DNA of 64,000 bases. Origin: Kalmusia sp. IMI 367209 (Eukaryota > Ascomycota > Dothideomycetes > Pleosporales > Didymosphaeriaceae). A program made the position numbers and the translations under genes. This document shows positions 1-12,494 of this stretch, one piece after another. Below the pieces are notes generated by a model. The model was not told the DNA's origin, searched no databases, and was given only the letters and a program-made list of their open reading frames with translations. The stretch lies in the NCBI GenBank assembly GCA_027946365.1, contig JAPEUQ010000017.1, positions 124,001-188,000 on the forward strand, read 5' to 3'. The number at the start of each line of letters is the position of its first letter. Position 1 is the stretch's first letter.

Positions 1-1496
1 GCATCCTCACGTCCATCGACCGCAGCCCCCGGGTCAGACGACGTCTCGGTAACTGATCGCCCGATTGGCTCGCGGAGGTCGACCAACAATGCAATGAATG
101 ATCCGCATGCGTCGTTGTCCTTGTTCGAGCCGCGGAGGGTCGATGAGGAGGGCGAGTTCGAGGCGCATCCGATAGCATCGCGAGCACAGTCTGCGAAGCC
201 TCCTCCGCGCGAGCTGTCTGAGCTATTTGTGAGTCACTCCAGAGTCCGTCATACAGTCCCAGGACACAGATCCGTGCACAAATTTGTGTATGAGTCATAT
301 GTACTAGGATCGATTCGAGCCATGATGCTTGCCCAGACTACTTTTGAGAGACATAGGCGGCATAGACTGACGTATCTTGTCTTTAGGTTGGAGGAGAAGC
401 AAGCACTCCCACGCCAAAGAACGGACCCGGAATCCCCGTGAAAGCTGGCGGCGGCAAGAACTTCAAGCCCAACCGCTTGTTTGACGAAACAGATGAGGAG
501 CCTGTTCCCACTCCTATGAGCGTGAAGACGAACGCCAAGAAATACGACCACTTTGAATTCGGAGAAGGCGAGGATACGCCTAAAGCTCGCGAGACGTCTA
601 GGCCTACGAATAAGAAGCACCAATCCCAATGGGACTTTGAAGATTTCGTCACACCTGAGAAGACCAAGCCTAAGGTGTTGGGCCAGAATGTGCGTCACTT
701 TGGGTGGAGCGACGACGAGGTTGGTCCTTCTCTTCTAATTGACGTTACTTTTGTTTCTTTGCTTTCTTTTCTGCACTGTGTCATCCCAGGTTGCAGAAAT
801 AGACTGCAGAAAATCACGACCCGTAACTATATCCAAGGGATGAGTGCTAACTTAGTCATCAACAGGATGAACATTCCCCTGTACGTCGCGAGGTCGTCCA
901 CAAGCCACGACGAGATGCAGACACACACTTTGAGTTTAAGGATGATGGTAGTTCCGAAGGCCGAGAGAAGCCATTCACATCCAAGGGACGCCAGCACAAC
1001 AATGGACTCGGATTATACAAGGACCACGTGCTTGGAGGCGACTCTAGTAGTGAGTTCGACACGCCTAAAGGTGATTCCAAAGGTCCTTTGAACGATGTGA
1101 CCCACATCAAGAATGACATTCGTCAGAAGGACTTTGGCGCTCATTGGGAGATGAAGGATGACAGCCCGGGCTTTAACAAGGCTGCTGAAAGTAAGAAGCT
1201 CACACAAAATCAGCAGAAAGTACTCAAGACCATGGACGCCAACTGGGGTAACTACGAGCCATCTCCTGAACAGCAGAAGATCAGGATCGCAGGTAATGGA
1301 ATGGTGAGTGCCCAAACGATATTTGGCACACGGGAGACAATCACTTACCATATGTCAGGGTGGTCGCAAGACGACAGCAAGCTGGAGCCTCTACGAAGAA
1401 GAAGCTGACACGTCAAAGAAAGAGAATACAGGCATCAAGTCAATGGGCAACGGCATGGGCGGACGGAAGGGCAGCGAGTTCAACTGGGACTTCTAG
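1..1496 (+). CDS. Conserved fungal protein of unknown function, 5' truncated by the window edge
   Basis: Four exons are visible: 1-228, 387-719, 866-1303 and 1359-1496. They are joined in frame by introns with GTGAGT-type or weaker donors and AG acceptors, and intron 720-865 has a CTAAC-like branch site near its 3' end. The frame is open to base 1, so the ATG at 94 need not be the start. About 378 residues are seen. The product is hydrophilic, with no membrane segment or recognisable catalytic domain. It carries blocks I associate with a conserved ascomycete family: 'AGGGKNFKPNRLFD', 'QWDFEDFVTPEK', 'VRHFGWSDDE', a repeated G-N-G-M-type motif, and a C-terminus ending in 'FNWDF'. The spaced W/F motifs (WDFEDF, FGWSDD, HWEMKDD, ANWGNY, SWSLYEE, FNWDF) suggest a disordered protein with repeated short linear motifs. 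The function is not known to me. The 5' splice site at 720 (GTTGGT) is the weakest part of the model. Confidence 0.8.
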
Positions 1497-2897
1497 GCGG
1501 AGCAGCCCGCCCGCAAGCGGCAACGACAACGCCGCCTCCCTGATTTCGCTGATCGAGGCATGACGAACGATAAGCACGGCCCTCTAATGCGATGATGAGC
1601 AATGATGGCAGCTAGTGACGCACGCCCTGTGCAACACTGCTACGACTAGCGAGTCTACGGTCTTCTTGTCTATCTCTGTCGGTATATCTCCTTGTGTATT
1701 CTTTGGTTATGAGAGGTTAGCGACGCACGACGAGTGGAAGTTGTGTTTAAAGTATGATATCCTGTATGCTCTGGCTGGACAATTTGGTCTGTTTGAATAG
1801 AATGACTTTGGTTGGCGGAGGCTGTATGCATAGCTTGCCCAGAAGCGTGTTGAGCGGGCCTTTTGTTTGTTGAATACCATGTTTCCTCTTCATGTTGCTT
1901 CTTGGTTCTCGAGCGTGCTTCATCTGCTCGTCGCTTATCTCAACTCAGCATGTATCTCTTCGTGCGAATCTGCTACCTTGTTCGTGGTCATTTCAGGTGT
2001 ATACTAAAATTTCAAAGCTTTTTTAATCCCCTCTGCAAGTCAGGTGCTGAGGGCATCTCTACTTCTGTAATTGCATGAGCTGTACAACAAAGGGTGTAGG
2101 TACCCTACAGGATAGTCGACGTTACTCACCTCAAGGCTCCAAGCTTACCTAGCCTTCAGTCGACCAGGGATGTCGACATGGGTCAATTCGCGATCACGCA
2201 TGAGCAAAAGGCTAAAACAGCGAAAGTTCAAGGTCCGTCCGCTTCGAGCTCGGTCGGATGCTACGTGTACGATTTTAAGCCTACATTCTTTTAGAGTCGG
2301 GCCCCTCCATGCTGCAAGCCATAAGATCCTCCGCAGCGGCCCAGCGAATCGGTCCTGAAAAGAGCTCGCTGTGTCTAACCCACCTGTTCAACATCATTTC
2401 AATTCCATACATCTCTATTCTTCTCCATAGGTCTAGCAAGAGTGGCAGCATCATTGTACGCATTCGGTGCATGTTCCTTCGTCCTGATATCACACCTATT
2501 CTCTTGATTTCCTCGATAGCGCGAGGCTCAGTTTATTTGACCCTATCAGTGCGGCGAAAAGGCCTTTTAGACGCACACATCCTTTAAATGCAATACACTA
2601 CAGAAATATAGACTAGCATCAGCCCTCTCGGCTCTATCGTTCTCATACAGTAGGTCACCAGTTCCGCGACCGCAGCGTAGCGAGTGTGCAACAAGAAGCC
2701 CGCCCTCTAGCAGATGCCCGCGCTATACAGTAGAGCACTATGAATCATACCTACCGTAAAAGAGCCTTTCTCAAAGACAATCAATCGAGCCTGATTCACG
2801 AATCAAGCCAACGGCACTACTACTCCCACAGTCCTGGCCCTCCAACCTCAGAAAAAAAAACCAATTCGAGCAAAAGACAAAAAATCCACAAAATGGC

Positions 2898-2916
2898 AAA
2901 AAAAAAAAAAAAAAAA
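2898..2916. repeat. Homopolymer run, A19
   Basis: Nineteen consecutive A residues are flanked by other A-rich sequence. It is a simple repeat in non-coding DNA. Confidence 0.95.
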
Positions 2917-3112
2917 CAATTGCCGGGGGATTATATTCGCACCTACTGGGTTCGAACAGACACGCCCTGCTCTTACATACGTAAGCCCTCAATTGACGTA
3001 TTTCAGCTAGAGCTTGGCCTTCTTAACTCGGCCAGCTATCATACATCGTCAAGCAATTGTTGAAGAGATCTGAGACTTAGGTCGTATATATAGGTGGATA
3101 GTTGGGTAAGAT

Positions 3113-3140
3113 TGAGTGAGTGAGTGAGTGAGTGAGTGAG
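3113..3140. repeat. Tetranucleotide microsatellite (TGAG)7
   Basis: Seven perfect TGAG units occur in intergenic DNA. It is likely length-variable between strains. Confidence 0.95.
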
Positions 3141-5977
3141 TAGTTGATTGCGTTGCTAGGCGTTTGCGGGCGACGCGTGGTTGCTAGGGGCAGTGAATGG
3201 AAAGTGTTTGTCGGTTGTATCGCAGGCTTGAGGCAAGAGCGATCGAGAGCTCTGCCGATGAGGATGACGTTGCGGTTATAGCTGCGTCGGATGCGTTTTG
3301 AACAGTTCTATGTGTGCAAGTAGATGAGACATCGGTTGGGATGAGTGAAGAAGGCGCTCATGGCGTACCTTTCGCTAGTGCTACGCGGCGACCACAAACA
3401 GCGGGGAGACTGGTAGATGGTATCAAGAGATGCAAAGCGGACTGTACAAGGCTTGATGCTATCAGATGGAGTACACACAACGATAGACGGGACAACCCTT
3501 GGGCCCGAGGAAGGTGCTAAGGGTGTTCTTCCACTTATGCTAAACACAACAACAAGGACGAAGGGTTGAGACTACTTGACATGCATTTCACATGATGAAC
3601 GGACTACGCGGTATGAACGGAGCGGGGTGCTGATGCGATCAGATGCACATAGCTTTGTCTTGGAGTTAGGTTCCACACAAATTTAGCTCTGTGAGCTCGA
3701 AAGAAGTAGATCCCGTGTCGCGTAGCTGAGTCCCATGAGACTCAAGTAACTGCACCTTACTATATACACACTATTAGGCGCACATACGCTCATGTATGCC
3801 GGGTCTCAAGCAAGCACTGCCGCCATCAAGGCATGCCTGCTACCATACTCCATCACTTCATGTATGGAGGTACACGGACTTAGCAAGTCAACCATAGGAG
3901 CAGACGTACCCGTCATCATTTCTAAGGTATAACCAAGTGAAGAAACACGGCTCACCTCCACCAAGTCTAGGCTGCCGCTACATTAGCCTTGCTTAAAGTT
4001 TCCAACGCAGGCTCCAGCCTACCTCGGAACCACACATGCTTCTTGAGCTACCCGATCGGCCACAAAAATCGAAGACGTACGAGTACCACGTTCGTCATGC
4101 ACACTGACCCCATGCACCATTGCGAGTCCTCACTGCACATGTCGTCACCCGTTCGAAACATGACCTCCACGTCGGCATCCCCGCCCATGCCGTTGAGCTG
4201 CCCCCTACGGCACGCGACCCACCCATGTGCATGCACGCGGACGTGCGGACGGGAGATTGCCGAACCTGTACCGTGGTTCGGCGTGGTGAACCGTCATAGC
4301 CCGAGACGTGTGCCGTGGTTCGCATACAGATGTGCAGTTAGTAGCCCGAACTTTCTTTGCCTCTCATATCATAGCCGAAGAAAGAACATAAAGGGATATC
4401 TCGATGGCGTGGTGGGGCCGTGGGTGGGTCTGGCGTGACGGTCTGGAGTGTTATGGTTTGGAGAGGAGGTTGGTGGTGATTGAAGATACTGGGCACGAGG
4501 ATATTAAATGATACTTTCATAGAGAGTTTTCGGCTAGCGTAATTTGAGAGTTTTGGATGGATATCTCTTTTCGAAGTAACCAAAGAGAATGGTTGGAACA
4601 TTCGCAGGATTGATTTCAAGTTCACATGCTCAGTCGAGATGAGCACGTGTGTAGCGTCTTTACTGTTCTCGAGTCCCTAGCAGCATGTAAATTTTTTTTA
4701 CAATCTTCATCAGGTATAAGATTGAGAATATCAGACTTTTGGTCTACGTCCGAGCAACGGTCTTCCTCCCAATGTGTGACACCAGGAAACCACCACATTG
4801 GTAATACCCCCCAACCTAGTATAGACACCTATGACCCCCTGCCTGCTATATCATCCAATGATAAAAAATCCCACAAAACAATTTCACACCGTTGCTTTAC
4901 CCATATCTACCGCCACACTGTCACGCCATCCCAACAACTCTAAAGTGCCCAGACGTTTCCATTGACACATCATCTTTCCACAGGATCTACAAATCTCCAC
5001 AGAAGAACATCCCATGTACCTTGCGTTCGCGCTGCTCACCCGGTGCTCGGGAGTTTCATGATCATCAACCGGTAGAGACCGCTGTTTCAGTCTCCGCGTG
5101 GGACTGTCCATCTCTGCCCAGATTTTGACACCTCGGGAGCTAAAAATGAACTGACTCGAGTATCGAATGCAGGTCTCGTATTGCCAACTTTAGGTTTCTC
5201 GGCATTTATGTTATGTCACAAGATTTGTGAAATGCACAATTGTGAAGCGCAATGGTCTTTCGGAGGAGAATCGGGCGAATGAGACTTGCTTTACATCGGT
5301 GTGGCTGTAAATCACCAGCCAAGCGTATAACCCGTATTTTGCGTCTACCTATGCCTGGTCGCAAGCGCTTCACTAAAGCGAACAAAATATACCCCATACA
5401 CGACCAAAGTCTCGCTCATAAAGACATCGGCTGCGAATCGTGAAATGCCCCAAACCACCACACATTAATTACGATACATGAGCGAAGCATACTTTTAGAG
5501 ACCGCAGTCTGCTTGGTCGAGCCTGAAGTCCCGTGCTCCATAGTCGGCTGCAAACACGAGCAGTTCGTGTTGAAATGAAGTATCCCACCAAAAGTCCGCA
5601 AAGTCGTGCTGGATATCCCGAAAGTAGTTGGTTTAAACCGCTTTTTAAACCTTTAAGTCTCCCGTCGCGCCAGAGGTACCATTACCCCACCAGCGCTTGA
5701 TTCTGGCCGAAAAAAACAACAAAATGACAATCGCTCCGTCTCTTATCTTTTAGATGAACAAAGGAAATTGGCGCCATGGAGTACGACTCCGGGATGAGGG
5801 GTATGTGACAGAATCCGTGACTCGTAGAGGATGCAAGGGATTATGCTAATGTACAAAAGCACGAACAGCTTTTCACTTGTCCACATTACTAGATATACGA
5901 CACATCCAAAAGGATTGTAGTATACGTATTGCCGAATAACAGCGATACGTTCACAACTGGAATGTAGGCAGGCGCGG

Positions 5978-7850
5978 CTAGCGGTGAGGGTGTTCGTAGG
6001 TTCGAGGACCGGCGAATTCTACTCCTTGCATGGCCGTAGGAGCAGGGGCTACCCACTGGGGGGCTTGCGTAGGAGCCTGCTGCTGCTGTTGCTGTTGCTG
6101 CTGAAGCGGTGGTAGGATATTGGTGGTCGATGCGGGAGTGTTTGCGTATTGTTGAGCCAACATGCCTGTCATGCTCCCATATACATGAGGGTTTCCAGGC
6201 TCTACACGTCGAAGATGCTGCCAGACAGCTGCCAATTCGTTGCGCAGAAGCTCGTTCTCTTCTTGAGCCCGGCGGCAGTATTCGGCATCTGGTCGTAGTC
6301 GAGCATTTTCGGCACGCGTGTTCTCATGCGCCCGTCCAAGATTCTTGATGTATTCGATAGCTACTATTGATTAGAAAGCCGTGCGCTCGTGATCTCCCAT
6401 GAACACTTACATTTTGTTAATATTTCCCATTTGCTAGACTTGCTGCCAGGCGAATTGGGCAAAATGGCATTTAGCTCGTCAAACAGCGATTTCATCTCAC
6501 TCCTACGCTTTCGTTCAGCCATCTTGTGGCTTATACGAAGCTCAGGGGTGCGACTGTAGTTACCGCCACCTGCAGCAGCCGCTTGTTCGGCAGTCTGCAG
6601 ATTCGTGACATTTCGATGTTGCATCGAGTGATGGTGAGTAGTGGGAATATCTGTTACAATTAGTTTTTGGTCTGTAGTATGAAGATTGGGGGTTCACATG
6701 CCATCGTCTAATCTCTTCTGTCCCGTTGGAAGACCGGAGTCTGTGGTGAAAATACTACTGTTGATTGATGCGGCAAAGCTGTTCTGGCGTGACGGCATAG
6801 AGTGTCCAACACTAGAGTCACCGCTACTAGACCCCCTTCTGTCAATTTCAGGCTCAGCTGGAAAAGCCCAAGCGTAACCTTTCGTTGGAGCAGCAGCCAT
6901 TGGGTCAGGCATCCCAGACACGCTTCGAGGGTTGGGATTGATGACCGGTGCTCTTCGCGGAGGGCCTCCCTGACTCATACGTGGTCCAGCTCTAGGCCCA
7001 AGGGGCGACAGTGGTGAGGCACCATTGGGGCGCTGGTCGACTGCGGTAATGCCCCGTTGCTGTTGTAAATTAGAGACTAGTGACACGCGCGAAGCATTCT
7101 GGCTTTCGTAGGGCGAGCCGGGACTTATGGCAAGATGCGTCATGCCAGCGTTCATACGACTATCTACGCTGCTACGACGCGAGTCGAATTGCGAACCCAG
7201 CTGCGAGCTTGCTTCAAAACTAAGGCGATTGTCGAAGCCTTGGTTGAGTGAAGGTAGACCATTTGGCTACAATGGAATTAGACACTTCCGAGCCAGAGAA
7301 AAGCCGACTTACTGGGTTCACAGCAGACACGCCGGAGGGATACCGCGCAGACGAAGGCGTATCAGGCACGCCATTGCGTGACGGCGAGTCCTCGGCGTTG
7401 AGAATGGTATGTAGTTGCAAGCCCATGTTGTTCGACACACCCGAAGAGTCTGGCTGAGTCAGCATAGAGCAAGGACAACAGGACCGATGATTTTGACAGA
7501 TGTCGTATAGAATGTGGGGAAGAATATTGGGATGGGGGATGGGGGATGGGGTGAAGATTGGCATGGCAGGCCAGTACATACGCTTACTTTGGGAGATGGA
7601 CCAATTGCCAGAGTCACGGGCCTCGCGAGATTCAGAATGCTGGCGGAGGCGCACGGGGCTCTGTTCGGCAGTCAAGTTGCTAGTGAGGGACGCGATCGAA
7701 GGTAGTGCCTGAGACACAGTTCCGGGGGGCTGAAGGGCTTTTTAGCAAATGCTCGATGGTGAATCTTTTAGCTGCCCGAGGTGGAGCGTACGTGCTGTAA
7801 CGTGGGAACATGTGGTCCACGATGTCGAGTGGACATGTAGGGGAAGCCAT
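5978..7850 (-). CDS. bHLH transcription factor, Esc1/GlcD-gamma-like; frame broken by one extra base in a C run
   Basis: Exons in gene order are 7850-7588, 7449-7313, 7266-6702, 6650-6411 and 6360-5978. The product is about 528 aa if the surplus base in the six-C run (plus-strand G 7724-7729) is ignored; otherwise the N-terminus 'MASPTCPLDIVDHMF' is out of frame with 'ALPSIASLTSN'. The bHLH lies near residues 362-411: basic region 'HKMAERKRRSEMK' and helix 2 'SKWEILTKSIEYIKN'. A predicted coiled coil follows (about 405-455), then a run of nine Gln (488-496) and a Pro/Gln-rich tail. The H/E/R pattern of the basic region predicts E-box (CANNTG) binding as a dimer. The long Ser/Pro-rich N-terminus is probably disordered. 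The exon 3/4 junction only works as a GC-AG intron (6651-6701, donor GCATGT). A possible 5'UTR intron lies upstream of the ATG (strong GTACGT donor near 7890). Target genes cannot be read from the sequence. Confidence 0.85.
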
Positions 7851-8950
7851 CTTTCGCGTGTGGGGGGGATTATTATCTAAACGTACCTGTGGACGCTGTT
7901 GCTCCATATCGGCAGACGCAGCGCGGTCCTCGTGCACTTTGCACTACGGCGGTCCAGCAACGACTCGCGGGCGAGCTGGAGAGCGGGAGGGTGATGCAGA
8001 GAACGCCAACTAACGGGCGGGCCAATAGCGAGCACGAACGCAGGACTGCCTATCCGAGCGCGCTTCAGGGTGCGATACGAGGACGCGGGAGGGCGACAGT
8101 CGCGGGGCGAGGCAGAGGGAGAGGGAGAGGGAGAGAGAATTGGCAGATGAGCTGGAGCTGGGGCTTTGGGGAAACGAAGCGGAAACGAGAGTGAAGGTGG
8201 GAGCGGGGAGGAAGGACAGGACCAGCAGGCGCGGCGCACGGGATGCTCGTTGCTCGTCCCTTCTGGGAACTCACGCAGTCGCGAGGCGGGGCAGCCGTGG
8301 AGCGCAAATCTCCCGCCGCCAAGCAGCGTTCGATCTCAGGGCGCCGGTGCAGAGCGTCCTGCGTGCCGGATACCAGGAATCCAGTCGCTGCGCGGCGTGG
8401 GCGGTCGCGATGTCGGGTGGTCGTCGACGGGGGCGTGCAGCAGCAGCAGCACGACGCCAAAGCAGAGATAACCGCGTCGCCTCTACACGTCCACCATGGA
8501 GTTGCCTTGGTGCACGCGGCGAAAACGGGACGTGGCTGCAGTCCTCTTCCGCCCGGGCGCTGCCGTGGAGAGAGGTGGCAGCAACGCTGGCGCACGGCGT
8601 TCAGATCGCTGGATCTGGGGGACCGCGCTGGGGGCGTGTGCTGGGTAGCACTGGCCGAGAGAGAGGGCGCGGCGCCGGGTCAGGACTCGATGGTAGCGTC
8701 CAGCAGCTGTCGAGTGGCGTCGTGTGCCCGTCGCACAGCAAGAGGAGAGTCGTCGTCACGGTGCCTTGAGGGGGAGACGAGGCGGAGGAGGAGGAGTACG
8801 AATTGGCGGCTTGACCAGGGCGCACAGCAGCAGAGCGCATCAGTGGGCGTCACTCAGGCACGGCAGACGTCCGGCGCGCAAACATGTCCCGAGGCAGGGC
8901 AGAGAGGCAAGAGAAAGGGATCGCAAGGAACGTCGACGGCTCCCTCGAAC

Positions 8951-8994
8951 GGACGGGCGAGGACAGGCGAGGACAGGCGAGGACGAGGACAGGC
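8951..8994. repeat. Imperfect tandem repeat, 10-bp unit GGACAGGCGA
   Basis: Three nearly identical 10-bp units are followed by a partial, rearranged fourth. It lies in the GC-rich non-coding stretch. Confidence 0.85.
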
Positions 8995-10128
8995 GTGCCT
9001 TGCATGGGACGGACCAAGGACAGGCCCGCTGGGGCGGAAGCAGCGCAATTGACGGGAGCTGCAGCTGGGCGACACGGGCACGACGGGGTCGAGGGGGCCG
9101 GAGGTCTGGACGTCTGGACGAGTGTACAACAACGGGACGGGCAGTCGAAGTGGAGGTTCAGCGGAAGCACGACCAAGTCGCGGAGGACGATCCGCAAGGG
9201 CACCGCGGCGTCCAATTATTGCCTGGCAGCACGCCCAGAACGATGCCGCTTGCACGTGGGAAATCGTTCAATAAGGCTTCGTGTATCTAGGCAGGGCTCC
9301 TAGTGGCGGCTAGCTGCACTTAATATGGCGCCCTGTCTTGTGCGCGAACAGGTCAGACAGCGGGGACGGACGGCTGACAGCGACAAAGCAGCAGACGAGC
9401 GCCAGACAAGAGAGAGAGACACACACACCAGCTTACCGCACCGCATTCCGCAACGCTGCGTGCCAGGAGAGAGAGAGCGCGCGCCGAGTGCGAGGGTGGC
9501 CTGCGTGGGAAGGATTTGGGCGTGCTTAGCCCAACCGGGCTTCGCTGGGCCTGCTCGTCCTGCAAGACACGCCACGAGGGCTGCTCTCCGCGCCGTCGCG
9601 TCTGCCCAACCAAGCCTGCCGCGAGCGGAAGAAGCAACTCCTGCGCCGCGACGATCCCCTCCGGATTGGGTCCTTGTGCGGGAGCCCCTCGTGCGCCGGC
9701 GAGACCCCAGCGGCGACGTGTGCGTGCGCGCATTTTGTGGGCCACGGCGGCCCACGGCCCTCCTCGGTGAAAGTTATACGTCCGCGTGTATACGTTGCGC
9801 CCGACACACCCAACCGTGGTCGTCGCAGACGGGTCGTCCAAGTGACGAACACGGCCAGACATGAAAGAACCGTGGGCCAGCATCCCGCGCCCGCTAGACC
9901 ACGCCCGCCCACGTTTTCCATCCATGGATGAATCCCTCCCGGCCCTTTTCGACACAGCCGCCGCTTGTGCTCTCGCGAACGGCTCCCTGTCGGCAGGCAT
10001 CTTGAACCCCGATCCCAGAGAAACGCTCCGCGGCCTCATCTCGCTCTGCGTGGCTTGCTGCAGCCCTCGTTTTGACTTTTGCCAGAAGCACCACACGACA
10101 CAGCCTCATTTGCCCTGCCAATGAGCTC

Positions 10129-12246
10129 CGTCTACTGAGCAGGAATGTTGTTGACTTTGCCGGTGGGAGCAAACGGCATATCAACGCACAGCGTGTCCGG
10201 ACTATCTCTGGCAGACCGATCCATGCACCCAAATTCCGTTCAGGGTCCCTCGTCCACCGTCATGTCTCGTAAGGCGAGGAAAATCTTTTTCGGAAGCCGG
10301 TTGCAATTCAACACGTTTCGGTAGCTCGGAATCGGTAGCCTATCCACAGTGTGCTGCCAGAATCCGCGGACGCGTGCAATACGCCATCTTCCGCTGCAGC
10401 ACGCTCGATGAGTACCCAGGACGTAACACGGCAGCACAAAGTCACGTTGGGATCACACGGCAGCACAGGGTCGTGACCGCTGCAACGAGGCTTCACTTGG
10501 TCAGCCCTTCGCACGGCATCTCCTCGGTAAGGGGCGTGTGGCCAGTCGGAGCTTTACCGTAGAGGTACAAGGTCGCAGAGCATTCCTGCCCTTTGATGTC
10601 GAGGCACGTTGGATCGTACGACCAGTGAAAATCTGTTTCGTTTCTGTAGTGGATGACATTGGCATCTTGCACATCTACCGGTGCATGGCATCTACGGTAA
10701 GGTTTGCAAACGCTGATCAACGGGCGACACCCTCGTCACTCCGCCTGCAAACGAACCTTCATTTGTCTCTGCTGCGTGGTCAATGCATTACACAGCTGAG
10801 TCGCCAAGAGTACTGATTTCAGCTTCGAGTCAAACAACGCGTCTAGGTACGAAAGAGGGTACTGCTAGAGACCTACCGTGGACCGAACAGTTCCGGCAAT
10901 TGAAAGTCTCAGCGTGTCTCTCGATTGTACCCAACCCCCCCTTTCCTTGAGACCATTCATCATTCGGACACAAGTGGTACACATCCTCGAACGCTCTGAA
11001 GCTGCATGGAACACACAATAGCGTGTCGCCATGTCACCGTCCTCGTATTGCACCCGAGCTGGCAGGTGCAACCACACTCAAATCCGAGAACCAGGTCGCA
11101 GTCGAACGGCCTTGTGTGAGGCGCAAGTGCATGTCTGTACTCCGGTGGACGACACAAGACATTCCCCAATCTGTATCATAAACCCCGCCCGTCCGTAACT
11201 GGCGAGTGTTATGTCTCGCACGAGGTATCTACGGGTCCGCGTAGGTGCGGCCTCAGAGGTAGAGGTACCAAACGTTGTCAACTGGCACCTTCGACATGCG
11301 CCGTCCTGCATAGCATGAAACCATGGGAAGGCACACAGCTGCGGGAATCGGCTAGAGCTGCACTAACGCTCAGTTAGAGAGCTGTTGTGTATGCTCAGCG
11401 GATCGACCTTGCATATATTCCCATCTTAGAAGAGCACTCAAAAGAGTATGAGCCAGTCCTTCGCACGGCAAGGGTAGGGCAGGCATCTCACGATGACCGC
11501 ACCTAGCTACAGAAACCAGCTCATACGACAAAGCACGTGGTGGTACAATACTGCCGTTTGCCATGGTTCTGATTTCGATCTCAGCCACCAGATGGCCTGC
11601 AGGATCGATTCTGCGCATGGTAGCGCAAGCAGCCGGCACGTTGAAGGCAAGGAGAACTCCGCTCAAACGCCTTCTGCCGTGCACCAAGGCGTCAAGCTGC
11701 CAGTAGCTGGACCCGTTCCTAGGTGTGACTGTTGGGGGCTTCGATTGTGCCACAGTCATCCTACTAGGCAAGGTATGTAGTTGCGCTTCTCATCACCAGC
11801 AGGGGAGCCTGCATCGAGCGTCCAAAGGGAAACACGGCAAGCGACTCAGGGCCACTCGCTTTTTGGAAGGAGCACAATGCTTCTTGACATGTGCGCAATT
11901 CTGCCTTACCATGAAGAGGCCCCGAAAAATACCTTTGTTCGCAGGGGAGAAATCGCATGCGCATGTACATGGCGAACCTGATCAGCTTGATCCACTGTAC
12001 AGCCTCGCTGGCCATGTTCCAACCCAGGGGCGGAACTCCACGAGCAGTGCATATGTACTTCCCTAAAGGGTACGGACGCGACATGCATGTAGATGGAAGA
12101 TGGACGATGGACTTTCGACAATCGGGCATGCCCGAAATGAATCTAAGACTTTCGATATCGGGGTCCCGCAAGCAGGGCGCGAGTCGATTGACGGACGGAC
12201 TTCGCGGTGCCTTGACCCTGGCGGGGTGCAATAAGAGGATTGCCAC
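10129..12246 (-). other. Cryptic cysteine-containing coding-like fragments (unresolved)
   Basis: Several minus-strand stretches read like protein but do not assemble into one model. Examples are 10720-10493 (contains 'CHAPVDVQDANVIHYRNETD' and ends 'MPCEGLTK' then stop), 10437-10129 (contains 'PFAPTGKVNNIPAQ', one internal TGA), 11077-10865, 11311-11078 and 11771-11370 (contains 'LPCEGLA'). The 17-mer at 10502-10518 recurs at 11454-11470 with one mismatch. In both places it reads P-C-E-G-L in the frame used, and the mismatch is synonymous. This could be a decayed family of small Cys-containing proteins, a multi-exon gene I failed to assemble, or chance open frames in GC-rich DNA. I recognise no domain. 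Confidence 0.2.
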
Positions 12247-12419
12247 GCTGCTGCAAACATGCAGGCGCTGCGAAAGTCACCGAGGATTGTCTGTGCAGAC
12301 GGGCCGTCCGCCAGATTTCGTCTAGAGAAATGCTACGATCGAGCGGCCGCGGCTTGCTAGCTGGAAATAGCAGGAGGCCGCATGTGGCCACATGTGGAGG
12401 AGCCGGGGCGGGGCTAGGT

Positions 12420-12425
12420 CACGTG
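12420..12425 (+). promoter_or_regulatory. CACGTG palindrome (E-box) upstream of the F-box-like gene
   Basis: GTCACGTG lies about 70 bp before the ATG at 12495. This is the core bound by Cbf1/Pho4-type bHLH factors. A single site can arise by chance, so regulation is only a suggestion. Confidence 0.3.
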
Positions 12426-12494
12426 CCCACGTCTGCCTTTGGAGCCAAAGCGTCACGAAAAGCTACGGCGGGGTAGAAACACGACAGACGCGTC

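Larger units (their letters stand above)
1497..5977. other. Intergenic region, no supported gene
   Basis: This 4.5 kb lies between the 3' ends of two convergent genes. Open frames are short (about 150 codons at most), overlap on several frames and lack splice or family signals. It holds a long A run and a TGAG microsatellite, listed separately. I see no tRNA, transposase or repeat array. Confidence 0.6.
7851..12494. other. Long intergenic region; GC-rich upstream of the bHLH gene
   Basis: About 7.9-10.1 kb is strongly GC-rich and open in most frames on both strands. The long frames there (up to about 270 codons) have Arg/Gly/Ser-rich, low-complexity translations and no splice support, so I treat them as chance. 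The stretch probably holds promoter and 5'UTR of the bHLH gene. From about 10.1 kb the composition is more ordinary and short protein-like fragments appear on the minus strand (separate entry). Confidence 0.5.

Noticed and set aside
8243..9052. Plus-strand open frame of 269 codons starting with ATG
   Set aside because: The translation is Arg/Gly/Ser low-complexity, neighbouring frames on both strands are equally open, and GC content explains the lack of stops.
9353..10096. Minus-strand open frame of 247 codons
   Set aside because: Same GC-rich stretch, no domain, no splice signals, overlapped by other frames of similar length.
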